From: Pelagibacterium montanilacus
GTDB taxonomy: Bacteria; Pseudomonadota; Alphaproteobacteria; Rhizobiales; Devosiaceae
Length of the DNA stretch: 64,000 nucleotides
Direction of reading: 5' to 3'
NCBI RefSeq assembly: GCF_003992665.1
Contig: NZ_RZMX01000055.1
Location: 102,606-166,605 of the forward strand
The stretch's first letter is position 1; each line of letters opens with the position of its first letter. This document shows positions 21,998 through 29,858 of this stretch, piece by piece. Made by a program: the position numbers and the translations under genes. The notes beneath the pieces were generated by a model. That model had not been told where the DNA came from. It ran no database searches and saw nothing but the letters and a program-made list of their open reading frames with translations.

Positions 21998-23125
21998 ATG
22001 CTGGCGCTCCTCGCCGACAGCACCATCCAGAATGTCCTCGTCGGCGCGGCCCTCCTCGGCGCCATTTCGGGCGTCCTGGGCAGCTTTGCGGTCCTGCGGC
22101 GCCAGAGCCTTCTCGGCGACACCCTGAGCCACGCGGCCCTGCCGGGCATCTGCATCGGCTTCCTGCTCGCGGGCGCACGCGACATGCCCGCCATCCTTGC
22201 CGGAGCGCTGGCGGCGGGCGCGCTCGCCGCGCTCGCCATCATCGGCATCACCCGGCACACCCGCCTCAAGACCGATGCCGCGCTCGGGATCGTGCTGAGC
22301 GTTTTTTTCGCGCTCGGCGTCGTCCTTCTCACCTTCATCCAGAGCACGGGCACCGGCACACAGGCGGGGCTCGAAACCTTCCTCTTCGGTCAGGCCGCGG
22401 CGATCCTGCGGGCCGATCTCTACCTCATGGGCGCCATCACGCTGGGCGCCCTCGTGCTGGTCGCCCTGCTCTGGAAGGAATTCAAGCTCGTCACCTTCGA
22501 TCCGGTCTTCGCCCGCACCTCGGGCTTTCCGGTCCTCGCGCTCGAGATCGCGCTCACCATGATGATCGCCCTCGCGGTCGTGGTGGGCCTGCAGATGGTC
22601 GGGGTCATCCTCATGGCCGCGATGATCGTCGCCCCGGCGGTCGCGGCGCGCCAATGGACCGACAGGCTCTCGGTCATGGTCGTGCTGGCGGCCGGCTTCG
22701 GCATTCTCGCGGGCACCAGCGGCGCGATTGTGAGCGCCACCGCGCGGGGGCTCTCCACCGGCCCCCTGATCGTCCTTGCCATCTCCGCGATCGTTCTGGT
22801 CTCGCTGCTCCTTGCCCCGCGCAACGGGCTCATCCCCGCGTGGTTGCGGCAACGCGCCGGAAGGCGCGAACTGCACGAAACCCTCGTGCTGGGCACACTC
22901 TCGCACCTGGCCGTCGAGCATGGCGATCCCGACTATCGCGCTGAACAGGCCATGATCGACGCCTATCACGGCACGAGAACCCATCAGGCGCTCGAGGCGC
23001 TGGCGCAGAAAGGGCTGGTGGCCCCGGCCCGCCACGCGCCCGAAACCACGCCGCACTGGCGTCTCACCGACAAGGGACATGCCCGGGTCGCCCACCCCAC
23101 CGAACGCGAGGACGAACCGCAGTGA
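21998..23125 (+). CDS. TroC-like metal permease with C-terminal winged-helix extension
   Basis: 375-residue permease. Residues 1-275 form the usual multi-helix MntB/ZnuB channel, with LRRQSLLGDTLSHAALPG near the start. The last ~95 residues are soluble and are not part of that family: RRELHETLVLGTLSHLAVEHG, then QALEALAQKGLVAPARHA and WRLTDKGHARV, which reads as a DtxR-like winged-helix domain. Permease-DtxR fusions are known, for example Chlamydia YtgCR, where the repressor part is cut free. Here the next gene carries a similar tail. The stop overlaps the next start. Whether the tail binds DNA is unproven. Confidence 0.88.
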   Translation: MLALLADSTIQNVLVGAALLGAISGVLGSFAVLRRQSLLGDTLSHAALPGICIGFLLAGARDMPAILAGALAAGALAALAIIGITRHTRLKTDAALGIVLSVFFALGVVLLTFIQSTGTGTQAGLETFLFGQAAAILRADLYLMGAITLGALVLVALLWKEFKLVTFDPVFARTSGFPVLALEIALTMMIALAVVVGLQMVGVILMAAMIVAPAVAARQWTDRLSVMVVLAAGFGILAGTSGAIVSATARGLSTGPLIVLAISAIVLVSLLLAPRNGLIPAWLRQRAGRRELHETLVLGTLSHLAVEHGDPDYRAEQAMIDAYHGTRTHQALEALAQKGLVAPARHAPETTPHWRLTDKGHARVAHPTEREDEPQ

Positions 23126-24252
23126 TCGCCGCCTATTTCAATGATCCGGGCGCCATGATCATGACCACGGGTGCGCTCGTGGGCATCGCCTCCGCGCTCG
23201 TGGGCACCTTCCTGGTTCTGCGCGGCAATTCCATGCTTTCGGACGCGATCAGCCATTCGATCGTCTTCGGCATCATCATCGTCTGGCTGCTGACCCGGCA
23301 GGCCTCGGGCCCGGTCCAGATCGCAGGCGCGGCCCTCACCGGCCTTCTCACCGTGGTCCTCACCCAGATCCTGGTCGCCAGCGGGCGCGTGCGTCAGGAC
23401 GCGGCGATCGGGCTGGTCTTCCCGGCCCTCTTTTCAATCGGCGTCCTGCTCATCAATCTCTATGCGCGCGACGTCCATATCGACGAGCACACCGTCCTTC
23501 TGGGCGAGATCGGCTTCGTCTGGCTCGACACGATCGAACTCCTTGGCCAGCCGGTGCCCGAAGCCATGATCTGGATGGGCGCCATGGCGGTGCTCAACCT
23601 CGCCTTCGTTGCCCTGTTCTATAAGGAGCTCAAGCTCTCGACTTTCGACGCGGCCCTCGCCTCGGCGCTCGGCTTTGCCCCTGCGGCCCTCAACTACGCG
23701 CTGCTCGCGCTGACCTCGATGACCGCTGTCGCCGCCTTCGATGCCGTCGGCGCGATCCTCGTCGTCGCCTTCGTCATCGTCCCCCCCGCCGCTGCCTATC
23801 TGCTGACCGACCGGCTTTCGCGCATGCTGGCGATCGGCTGCGCAATTGCCGTTGTCTCTGCGGTCGGGGGCTATTGGTTGGCGCTCGCCTTCAACGTTTC
23901 GATCGCCGGCATGATGGCAGTGATGACCGGGCTGTGCTTTATGCTGGCGCTCGCCTTTGGCCCGCGCCACGGCATCCTTGCCCGGCTGCTGCGGGTCAAT
24001 GCCCGCCGTCAGGACAATCGCTGCCGGACCCTCGCAATCCACCTTTTCAACCATGAAGGCGAGCCCGACCAGGGTGAGGAAAACGTCGCCCGCGCCATGC
24101 GCGAGCACCTGCACTGGAGCGAGGAGCGCGCCCGTTCGGTCCTCCTCGCCTGCCTCGATCAGGGCCTCGTGCGGCGCAAGGGCCCTCTCCTCGAGCTGAC
24201 CGAGAAGGGGCGCGCCACGGCCCGGGAAATCCTCGAGCCGTGGTCACACTGA
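23122..24252 (+). CDS. TroD-like metal permease with C-terminal winged-helix extension
   Basis: 376-residue permease beginning in the last codons of the previous gene. Residues 1-290 are the membrane part (LRGNSMLSDAISHSIVFG, FYKELKLSTFDAALASALG). The last ~85 residues, from about RQDNRCRTLAIHLFNHEG through SVLLACLDQGLVRRKG to LLELTEKGRATAREIL, form a second winged-helix-like tail resembling that of its partner. Paired tails in both halves of the channel could form a DNA-binding or sensory dimer on the cytoplasmic face, or act as structural lids. It converges on the acetoacetyl-CoA synthetase gene with only 15 bases between stops. Confidence 0.88.
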   Translation: MIAAYFNDPGAMIMTTGALVGIASALVGTFLVLRGNSMLSDAISHSIVFGIIIVWLLTRQASGPVQIAGAALTGLLTVVLTQILVASGRVRQDAAIGLVFPALFSIGVLLINLYARDVHIDEHTVLLGEIGFVWLDTIELLGQPVPEAMIWMGAMAVLNLAFVALFYKELKLSTFDAALASALGFAPAALNYALLALTSMTAVAAFDAVGAILVVAFVIVPPAAAYLLTDRLSRMLAIGCAIAVVSAVGGYWLALAFNVSIAGMMAVMTGLCFMLALAFGPRHGILARLLRVNARRQDNRCRTLAIHLFNHEGEPDQGEENVARAMREHLHWSEERARSVLLACLDQGLVRRKGPLLELTEKGRATAREILEPWSH

Positions 24253-24267
24253 TCGCCGGGCCCCTGG

Positions 24268-26211
24268 TCAGGCCTTGAGCTCGGTCAGGTCCTTGTAGAG
24301 CTCGAGCGCTTCGGGATTGGCGAGCGCGGTCGTGTTCTTGACCGGCCGCCCATGGATCGTGTCGCGCACCGCGATTTCCGAGACTTTGTTGTTGCGCGTC
24401 CGGGGAATGGCCTCAACCGCGATGATCCGCGCCGGCACGTGACGGGGGCTCGCGCCCGAGCGGATGCGCTGGCGGATGGTCTTTTCCAGCGCCTCGTCGA
24501 GCCCATGGCCCGCCTTCATCTTCACGAACAGGATCACCCGCTGGTCCCCGTCGATGTCCTGACCCACGGCCACCGCTTCCTCGACCGCATCGACCGTCTC
24601 GACCTGGCGGTAGATTTCCGCCGTGCCGATGCGCACCCCGCCCGGGTTGAGCGTGGTGTCGGACCGCCCATGGATCACGAAACCGCCCGAGGGGCGCTTT
24701 TCCACATAGTCCCCATGCGCCCAGATGCCCTCGAACCGGGTGAAATAGGCGTCGGTGTAGCGCGAGCCGTCCGTATCGCCCCAGAACATCACCGGCATCG
24801 AAAGGTGGGCATTGCGGCAGACGAACTCACCCGGCACGCCCGAAACCGGATGGCCCTCGTCATCGAGCGTATCCACATCGATCCCCAGAAGCGCGCACTG
24901 CAATTCCCCGCGCCGCACCGGCCAGACGGGATTGCCCCCGAGGAAGCACGCGCAGATATCGGTGCCCCCCGAGATCGAGGCCAGATGCACATCGGCCTTC
25001 CAGTCGGTGTAGATATAGTCAAAACTCGGCCCGATCAGCGGCGAACCGGTCGACAGGATCAGCTTGAGATGATCGAGCCTGTGGGTCTCGCGCGGCTTGA
25101 GACCGGCCTTGTTGCACGCATCGATATATTTCGCGCTGGTGCCGAAGATCGCCACGTCCTCGGCATCGGCCAGATCGAGCAGCCGGCCGGGCGCCGGATA
25201 GAACGGGTTGCCGTCATAGGTGACAAGCGTCGCGCCCACCGAAAGCCCGGTGACCTGCCAGTTCCACATCATCCAGCCGCATGTGGTGAAATAGAAAAAC
25301 CGCTCGTCGCGCTTGATGTCGCACTGGAGCACCAGCTCCTTTTTGTGCTGAAGCAGGAGCCCCGCGCCCGAATGGACGATGCATTTGGGCTTGCCGGTCG
25401 TGCCCGATGAAAAAAGGATCGCCAGCGGCGCCTCGAAGGGCAACCGGTTGAAGGTGATCTCCCCGGGTTCATGGGCGCCCATCCAGTCGGTCAATGCCGT
25501 TGCGGGCAGATCGGCCAGCGCCTCGGGCACCTCATCGCCGATGATCACGATGCGCGTGAGATCGGCCCCTTCGGCCACAGCCCTTATGGTGGGCGTCACG
25601 TCGATCTGCTTGCCCGCATAGCCATAGCCGGCGACCGTCAGCAGCACCTTGGGATCGATCTGGCACAGCCGGTCCGACGCACCCGCAGGACCGAAATCGG
25701 GCGAGCAGGACGACCAGATCGCCCCGATCGCCGCGGTCGCCAGATAGCCGATGATCGCCTCGATATCGTGGGTGACGATAGCGGCCACCCGGTCGCCCTC
25801 GCCCACCCCTTCGGCCCTGAGCGCATGGACCATGCGCGAGACGTCGTCGTAAAGCTGCGCCCAGGTGATCTCGCGCCGCGTCTTGTCGTCCCGGTGCGCG
25901 ATGATCGCCAGCCCGCCGTCGCGCCGTTGCAGAAGGTTCTCGGCGTAATTCAGCCGCGCGCCGGGGTAGAACTGCGCATCGCGCTGGGTCGCCCCGGCGA
26001 TGAACCCGGCTTGGCCCTTGTCCCCAACGATCTCGAGCGCGTCCCAGAGCGCACGATAGAACGCGTCGGGCTCGGCGATCGACCAGGCGTGCAGCGCCGC
26101 GTAATCGTCAGGCGCCGCCCCGTGCTGGTCGGCGGTCTGTTGCGCAAAGCCATAAAGAGCGCTGTTGCGCTTCTTGTCCTCGGACGGCGTCCAGAGCACT
26201 TCAGTGTCCAT
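24268..26211 (-). CDS. Acetoacetyl-CoA synthetase
   Basis: Adenylate-forming enzyme that activates acetoacetate to acetoacetyl-CoA with ATP. The 647 residues match the family. The P-loop-like AILFSSGTTGKPKCIVHSGAG is followed by FYFTTCGWMMWNW, characteristic of acetoacetate-CoA ligases, and near the C-terminus RSDTTLNPGGVRIG and a catalytic Lys region RTRNNKVSEIAV. ATG 26,211 has an ideal GGGGAGGAAG; a longer frame is not supported. It follows the thiolase on the same strand by 31 bases, so the pair would convert acetoacetate to acetyl-CoA, in ketone-body use or polyhydroxybutyrate turnover. Confidence 0.94.
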   Translation of the reverse strand: MDTEVLWTPSEDKKRNSALYGFAQQTADQHGAAPDDYAALHAWSIAEPDAFYRALWDALEIVGDKGQAGFIAGATQRDAQFYPGARLNYAENLLQRRDGGLAIIAHRDDKTRREITWAQLYDDVSRMVHALRAEGVGEGDRVAAIVTHDIEAIIGYLATAAIGAIWSSCSPDFGPAGASDRLCQIDPKVLLTVAGYGYAGKQIDVTPTIRAVAEGADLTRIVIIGDEVPEALADLPATALTDWMGAHEPGEITFNRLPFEAPLAILFSSGTTGKPKCIVHSGAGLLLQHKKELVLQCDIKRDERFFYFTTCGWMMWNWQVTGLSVGATLVTYDGNPFYPAPGRLLDLADAEDVAIFGTSAKYIDACNKAGLKPRETHRLDHLKLILSTGSPLIGPSFDYIYTDWKADVHLASISGGTDICACFLGGNPVWPVRRGELQCALLGIDVDTLDDEGHPVSGVPGEFVCRNAHLSMPVMFWGDTDGSRYTDAYFTRFEGIWAHGDYVEKRPSGGFVIHGRSDTTLNPGGVRIGTAEIYRQVETVDAVEEAVAVGQDIDGDQRVILFVKMKAGHGLDEALEKTIRQRIRSGASPRHVPARIIAVEAIPRTRNNKVSEIAVRDTIHGRPVKNTTALANPEALELYKDLTELKA

Positions 26212-26242
26212 TGGTCTTCCTCCCCGGCCGGTTTGTCCCGGC

Positions 26243-27424
26243 TTACCGTTCCACGCACATGGCGACGCCCATGCCGCCACCGATGCAAAGGGTCGCAACG
26301 CCGCGCTTTGCGTCCCGCCGCTCCATCTCATGGAGAAGCGTCACCAGCACCCGCGCGCCCGAAGCCCCGATCGGATGCCCCAGCGCGATCGCGCCGCCAT
26401 TGACGTTCACCCTCTCGGGGTCGAGCCCGAGATCACCGACCACCGCAAGGCTCTGGGCCGCGAAGGCCTCGTTGGCCTCCCAGATATCGACGTCCCCGAC
26501 CGACCAGCCGGCCTTCTCGAGCGCCTTGCGCGAAGCGGGGATCGGGCCCAGACCCATCACCTGCGGATCGAGCCCGGCGGTCGCAAACGAGACCATCCGC
26601 GCCAGGGGCCGCGCGCCGTGCCGCTCCATGGCTGCCCGGTTCATCACCACCAGCGCCGCAGCGCCGTCATTGACCCCCGAGGCGTTGGCCGCGGTGACCG
26701 TGCCGTCCTTCTCGAAGGCGGGGCGCACACGGGTCATGGCGTCCATGGTCGCGTCGTGGCGGATGAATTCGTCCGCCGAAATCACCGTGTCGCCCTTGCG
26801 GCCCGGGATCGTCACCGGCACGATCTCGGCGTCGAACCGGCCCTCGCGCGCCGCCGCCGAGGCCCTCTGCTGGGACCGCAGCGCATATTCGTCCTGGTTC
26901 TCGCGGGTCAGCCCGCACTGGCGCACCACGTTTTCAGCCGTGATGCCCATGGCATAACCGTAGAACGCATCGACCAGCCCGTCGCGCATCACCGTGTCGA
27001 CAAGTTCGATATTGCCCAGCTTCTGGCCGGCGCGCAGGGTCGCCACATGGGGCGCCCGGCTCATCGATTCCTGACCGCCCGCAACCATCACTTCGGCGTC
27101 GCCGACCATGATCTGCTGGCTCGCCAGCGCAACCGCCCGCAGCCCCGATCCGCAAACCTGGTTGACGAGAAATGCGGTGCCCGCATCGCTCAGCCCCGCG
27201 CCACGCGCCGCCTGCCGGGCCGGGTTCATGCCCGCGCCTGCCGTCAGCACCTGCCCCAGGATCACCTCGCTCACCGCGTCCGCCACACCCTCGCCGGCCG
27301 CCTCGAGCGCGGCCTTGATCACCGTGGTGCCAAGCTCATGGGCATGCAGGCTCGAGAGCCCGCCGCCGAGCGTTCCGATGGGCGTGCGCTTGCCCGATAC
27401 GATGAAAACGTCTCTGTCAGCCAT
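26243..27424 (-). CDS. Acetyl-CoA C-acetyltransferase (thiolase)
   Basis: 393-residue biosynthetic/degradative thiolase joining or splitting two acetyl-CoA. The nucleophile C91 is in NQVCGSGLRAV, followed by NEAFAAQ, the base His in GHPIGASGARV and the second catalytic Cys in CIGGGMGVAM. The ATG has a strong GGAGGAG. It is the first gene of the pair with acetoacetyl-CoA synthetase and is divergent from the PAS-LuxR regulator, which is a reasonable candidate controller. No phaB or phaC is present here. Confidence 0.95.
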   Translation of the reverse strand: MADRDVFIVSGKRTPIGTLGGGLSSLHAHELGTTVIKAALEAAGEGVADAVSEVILGQVLTAGAGMNPARQAARGAGLSDAGTAFLVNQVCGSGLRAVALASQQIMVGDAEVMVAGGQESMSRAPHVATLRAGQKLGNIELVDTVMRDGLVDAFYGYAMGITAENVVRQCGLTRENQDEYALRSQQRASAAAREGRFDAEIVPVTIPGRKGDTVISADEFIRHDATMDAMTRVRPAFEKDGTVTAANASGVNDGAAALVVMNRAAMERHGARPLARMVSFATAGLDPQVMGLGPIPASRKALEKAGWSVGDVDIWEANEAFAAQSLAVVGDLGLDPERVNVNGGAIALGHPIGASGARVLVTLLHEMERRDAKRGVATLCIGGGMGVAMCVER

Positions 27425-27476
27425 GGAGCTCCTCCTTTTGCCCCCTGTTTTAAGGCTTGCGGGCCCACCCCAGATA

Positions 27477-27492
27477 GACGTATTTACACGTC
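27477..27492. promoter_or_regulatory. Inverted repeat directly before the PAS-LuxR start
   Basis: GACGT-ATTTAC-ACGTC (5-bp perfect arms) ends one base before the ATG of the PAS-LuxR gene, in the 68-base gap to the divergent thiolase. A LuxR-type dimer site here would allow autoregulation and control of both directions. Confidence 0.4.
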
Positions 27493-28056
27493 ATGACGTC
27501 CCCGCGCCGCGACCCCGCCTTCAGCCTCGAAGCCCTGCCGGTCCCCATGGTGTTCGCCACCCACAGGATCATCCGGGACGTCAACCGCAGCTTTGCAGAG
27601 GCCTTCGGCTACGAGCCCGAGGAGTTGCGCGGCCGCAGCTTCAACATGCTCTATCCGCGCCTCAACGACTTCGTGATGGTGGGCGATCTCTGGCGCACCA
27701 ACCTTGCCGGCGGGCGCTCCTATACAGACGAGCGCGTCATGCGCAAACGCGACGGCACGCTTTTCTGGTGCCATGTGCGCGGACGCTCCATGATCGAGGC
27801 CGATCCCTTTTCCGAGGCGCTCTACTGCTTTGATCCGCTCACCCGCCCGGTCCACCGCGCGGGTCTGGGCCTCACCGATCGCCAGCGCCAGATCGTCACC
27901 CTCGTGACGCTGGGCAAGACCAACACCGAGATCGCCACCGAAATCGGGCTGTCCCCCAGAAGCGTAGAGACCCACCGCTACCGTATCCTGCACCGGCTCG
28001 GCCTGCGCAACACCGCCGAGCTCGTCGCCTGGTTCAGCGGCCAACATTCAAGTTGA
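27493..28056 (+). CDS. PAS-domain LuxR-type transcription regulator
   Basis: 187-residue regulator. Residues about 10-115 are a PAS domain (LPVPMVFATHRIIRDVNRSF, FGYEPEELRGRS, KRDGTLFWCHVRG). Residues about 125-187 are a LuxR/FixJ helix-turn-helix: LTDRQRQIVTLVTLGKTNTE then LSPRSVETHRYRILHRLGL. There is no receiver domain, so it probably senses a small ligand or redox state directly. Only 68 bases separate it from the divergent thiolase operon, and an inverted repeat touches its start. The target is inferred. Confidence 0.88.
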   Translation: MTSPRRDPAFSLEALPVPMVFATHRIIRDVNRSFAEAFGYEPEELRGRSFNMLYPRLNDFVMVGDLWRTNLAGGRSYTDERVMRKRDGTLFWCHVRGRSMIEADPFSEALYCFDPLTRPVHRAGLGLTDRQRQIVTLVTLGKTNTEIATEIGLSPRSVETHRYRILHRLGLRNTAELVAWFSGQHSS

Positions 28057-28176
28057 TGGATCAGATCGATTGTGTGATAGCTCAACGGCCTCATTCCAGA
28101 GACGCGATGCAAAGTTCCATTGAAGCGCATCGTCGCGCCCTGTAAGGGCATTGCGACAAGCCAAGAGGAGACGAGA

Positions 28177-28908
28177 TTGGGAAAGCTCGAGGGCAAGACG
28201 GTCCTGATTACCGCCGCGGCACAGGGGATCGGCGCGGCAAGCGCCCGGGCCTTCGCACTGGCCGGCGCGCGCGTGGTGGCCACCGACATCAACGAGGAGG
28301 CCCTGGCCCGGCTCGGATCCGAGGCCGGGATCGAGACCCATCGTCTCGACGTTCTCAAGGCCGGGGACATCAAGGCGCTGGTCGAGACGATCGGGGCCAT
28401 CGACATCCTTTTCAACTGCGCAGGCGTCGTCCACAACGGCACCGTGCTCGAGATGGCCGATGCCGACCTGGACTTCGCCTTCGATCTCAATGTCAGGGCG
28501 CAGATCCGGGCCATCCAGGCCGTGCTCCCGGGCATGCTCGAGCGCGGCGACGGCTCGATCATCAACATGTCCTCGGTTGCCGGCAGCCCCAAGGGCGTGC
28601 CCAACCGCTGCGCCTATTCGGTCACCAAGGCCGGCGTCGTGGGCCTCACCAAATCGATCGCCGCCGACTACGTCACCCGCGGCATCCGCTGCAACGCCAT
28701 CTGCCCGGGCACGGTCGAAAGCCCCTCGCTCCAGCAGCGTCTCGCAGCGACCGGGGATTACGAAGCGGCCCGCAAGGCCTTCATCGCGCGCCAGCCCATC
28801 GGGCGCATCGGCTCGCCCGAGGAGATCGCCGATCTCGCCGTCTATCTCGCGGGCGCGACCTACACGACCGGCCAGATCCACGTCATCGACGGCGGCTGGC
28901 TGACCTGA
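28177..28908 (+). CDS. Short-chain dehydrogenase of the DHRS6/2-keto-3-deoxy-L-fuconate type
   Basis: 243-residue cytoplasmic NAD-dependent oxidoreductase. The nucleotide loop is TAAAQGIG rather than TGxxxGIG, as in DHRS6/BDH2 and the related bacterial sugar-acid dehydrogenases; NMSS, the YSVTK catalytic pair, CPGTVESPSLQQR and the terminal IDGGW complete the family set. The TTG at 28,177 with AGAGGAGA in front is the best start; a longer frame to 28,120 lacks a ribosome-binding site. It is followed 34 bases later by an FAH-family hydrolase, the order of enzymes in the non-phosphorylating L-fucose/L-rhamnose route that oxidises 2-keto-3-deoxy-L-fuconate and then splits the diketo acid. The pathway assignment is inference. 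Confidence 0.88.
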   Translation: MGKLEGKTVLITAAAQGIGAASARAFALAGARVVATDINEEALARLGSEAGIETHRLDVLKAGDIKALVETIGAIDILFNCAGVVHNGTVLEMADADLDFAFDLNVRAQIRAIQAVLPGMLERGDGSIINMSSVAGSPKGVPNRCAYSVTKAGVVGLTKSIAADYVTRGIRCNAICPGTVESPSLQQRLAATGDYEAARKAFIARQPIGRIGSPEEIADLAVYLAGATYTTGQIHVIDGGWLT

Positions 28909-28942
28909 GAGATCATTTTCGAACCGAGCAGGAAAAGAGACC

Positions 28943-29785
28943 ATGAAACTGCTGCGTTACGGCCCCCCGGGGGCGGAAAAGCCCGGCCTTCTGGCACAGG
29001 ACGGCACCATTCGCGACCTTTCGAGCCATGTGGGCGACATCGCGGGCGATACCCTGCTGCCCGCGGGGCTCGCCGCGCTCGGCCGGCTCGATCACGACAG
29101 CCTGCCCAAGGTCGAGGGCAATCCCCGGCTTGGCCCGTGCGTCGCGGGCACCGGCAAGTTCATCTGCATCGGGCTCAACTATTCGGACCACGCCGCAGAA
29201 ACCGGCGCCACGGTCCCGCCCGAGCCCATCATCTTCATGAAGGCCACCTCCGCGATCGTGGGGCCCAATGACGACGTGGAAATCCCGCGCACTTCCGAAA
29301 AGACCGATTGGGAAGTCGAGTTGGGCGTGGTGATCGGCAAGACCGCCAAATACGTCTCGGAAGACGAGGCCATGGACCACGTCGCGGGTTATTGCGTCAT
29401 CAACGACGTCTCCGAACGTGCCTTCCAGGCCGAGCGCCACGGCCAGTGGACCAAGGGCAAGTCTGCCGACACCTTCGGCCCCACCGGCCCCTGGCTCGTC
29501 ACCCCGGACGAGGTCGCCGACCCCCAGAACCTGGGCATGTGGCTCGAGGTCAACGGCCACCGCTACCAGGACGGCTCGACCCGGACCATGGTCTATGGCG
29601 TGCGCTATCTGGTGAGCTATCTGAGCCAGTTCATGAGCCTGCGTCCCGGCGACATCATCTCCACCGGCACCCCTCCGGGCGTCGGGCTGGGCCTCAAGCC
29701 CAATGTCTTTCTCAAGCCCGGCGACGTCATGGAACTGAGCATCGAGGGACTGGGCACCCAGCGCCAGACCTGCGTCCAGGCCTGA
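28943..29785 (+). CDS. Fumarylacetoacetate hydrolase-family enzyme (probable 2,4-diketo-3-deoxy-acid hydrolase)
   Basis: 280-residue metal-dependent hydrolase. The C-terminal FAH domain shows GLNYSDHAAETG, the metal ligands in DWEVELGVVIG and VINDVSERAFQ, and GDIISTGTPPGVGLG. The short N-terminal domain is typical of the bacterial subfamily often labelled ureidoglycolate lyase, in which 2,4-diketo-3-deoxy-L-fuconate hydrolases also fall. Pairing with the DHRS6-like dehydrogenase favours splitting a diketo sugar acid to pyruvate and lactate. AGGAAAAGAGA precedes the ATG. An intrinsic terminator follows. Confidence 0.88.
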   Translation: MKLLRYGPPGAEKPGLLAQDGTIRDLSSHVGDIAGDTLLPAGLAALGRLDHDSLPKVEGNPRLGPCVAGTGKFICIGLNYSDHAAETGATVPPEPIIFMKATSAIVGPNDDVEIPRTSEKTDWEVELGVVIGKTAKYVSEDEAMDHVAGYCVINDVSERAFQAERHGQWTKGKSADTFGPTGPWLVTPDEVADPQNLGMWLEVNGHRYQDGSTRTMVYGVRYLVSYLSQFMSLRPGDIISTGTPPGVGLGLKPNVFLKPGDVMELSIEGLGTQRQTCVQA

Positions 29786-29819
29786 CCGCCAGCGACACAA
29801 CCACGCCTCTGATTGCAAA

Positions 29820-29847
29820 CGCCCGGCCCATGCCGGGCGTTTCTTTT
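29820..29847 (+). terminator. Intrinsic terminator after the FAH-family gene
   Basis: CGCCCGGC (29,820-29,827) and GCCGGGCG (29,832-29,839) form a perfect 8-bp stem with a 4-base loop, followed by TTTCTTTT. It terminates plus-strand transcription just before the convergent M50-fusion gene. Confidence 0.85.
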
Positions 29848-29858
29848 CGCCCGATGCC

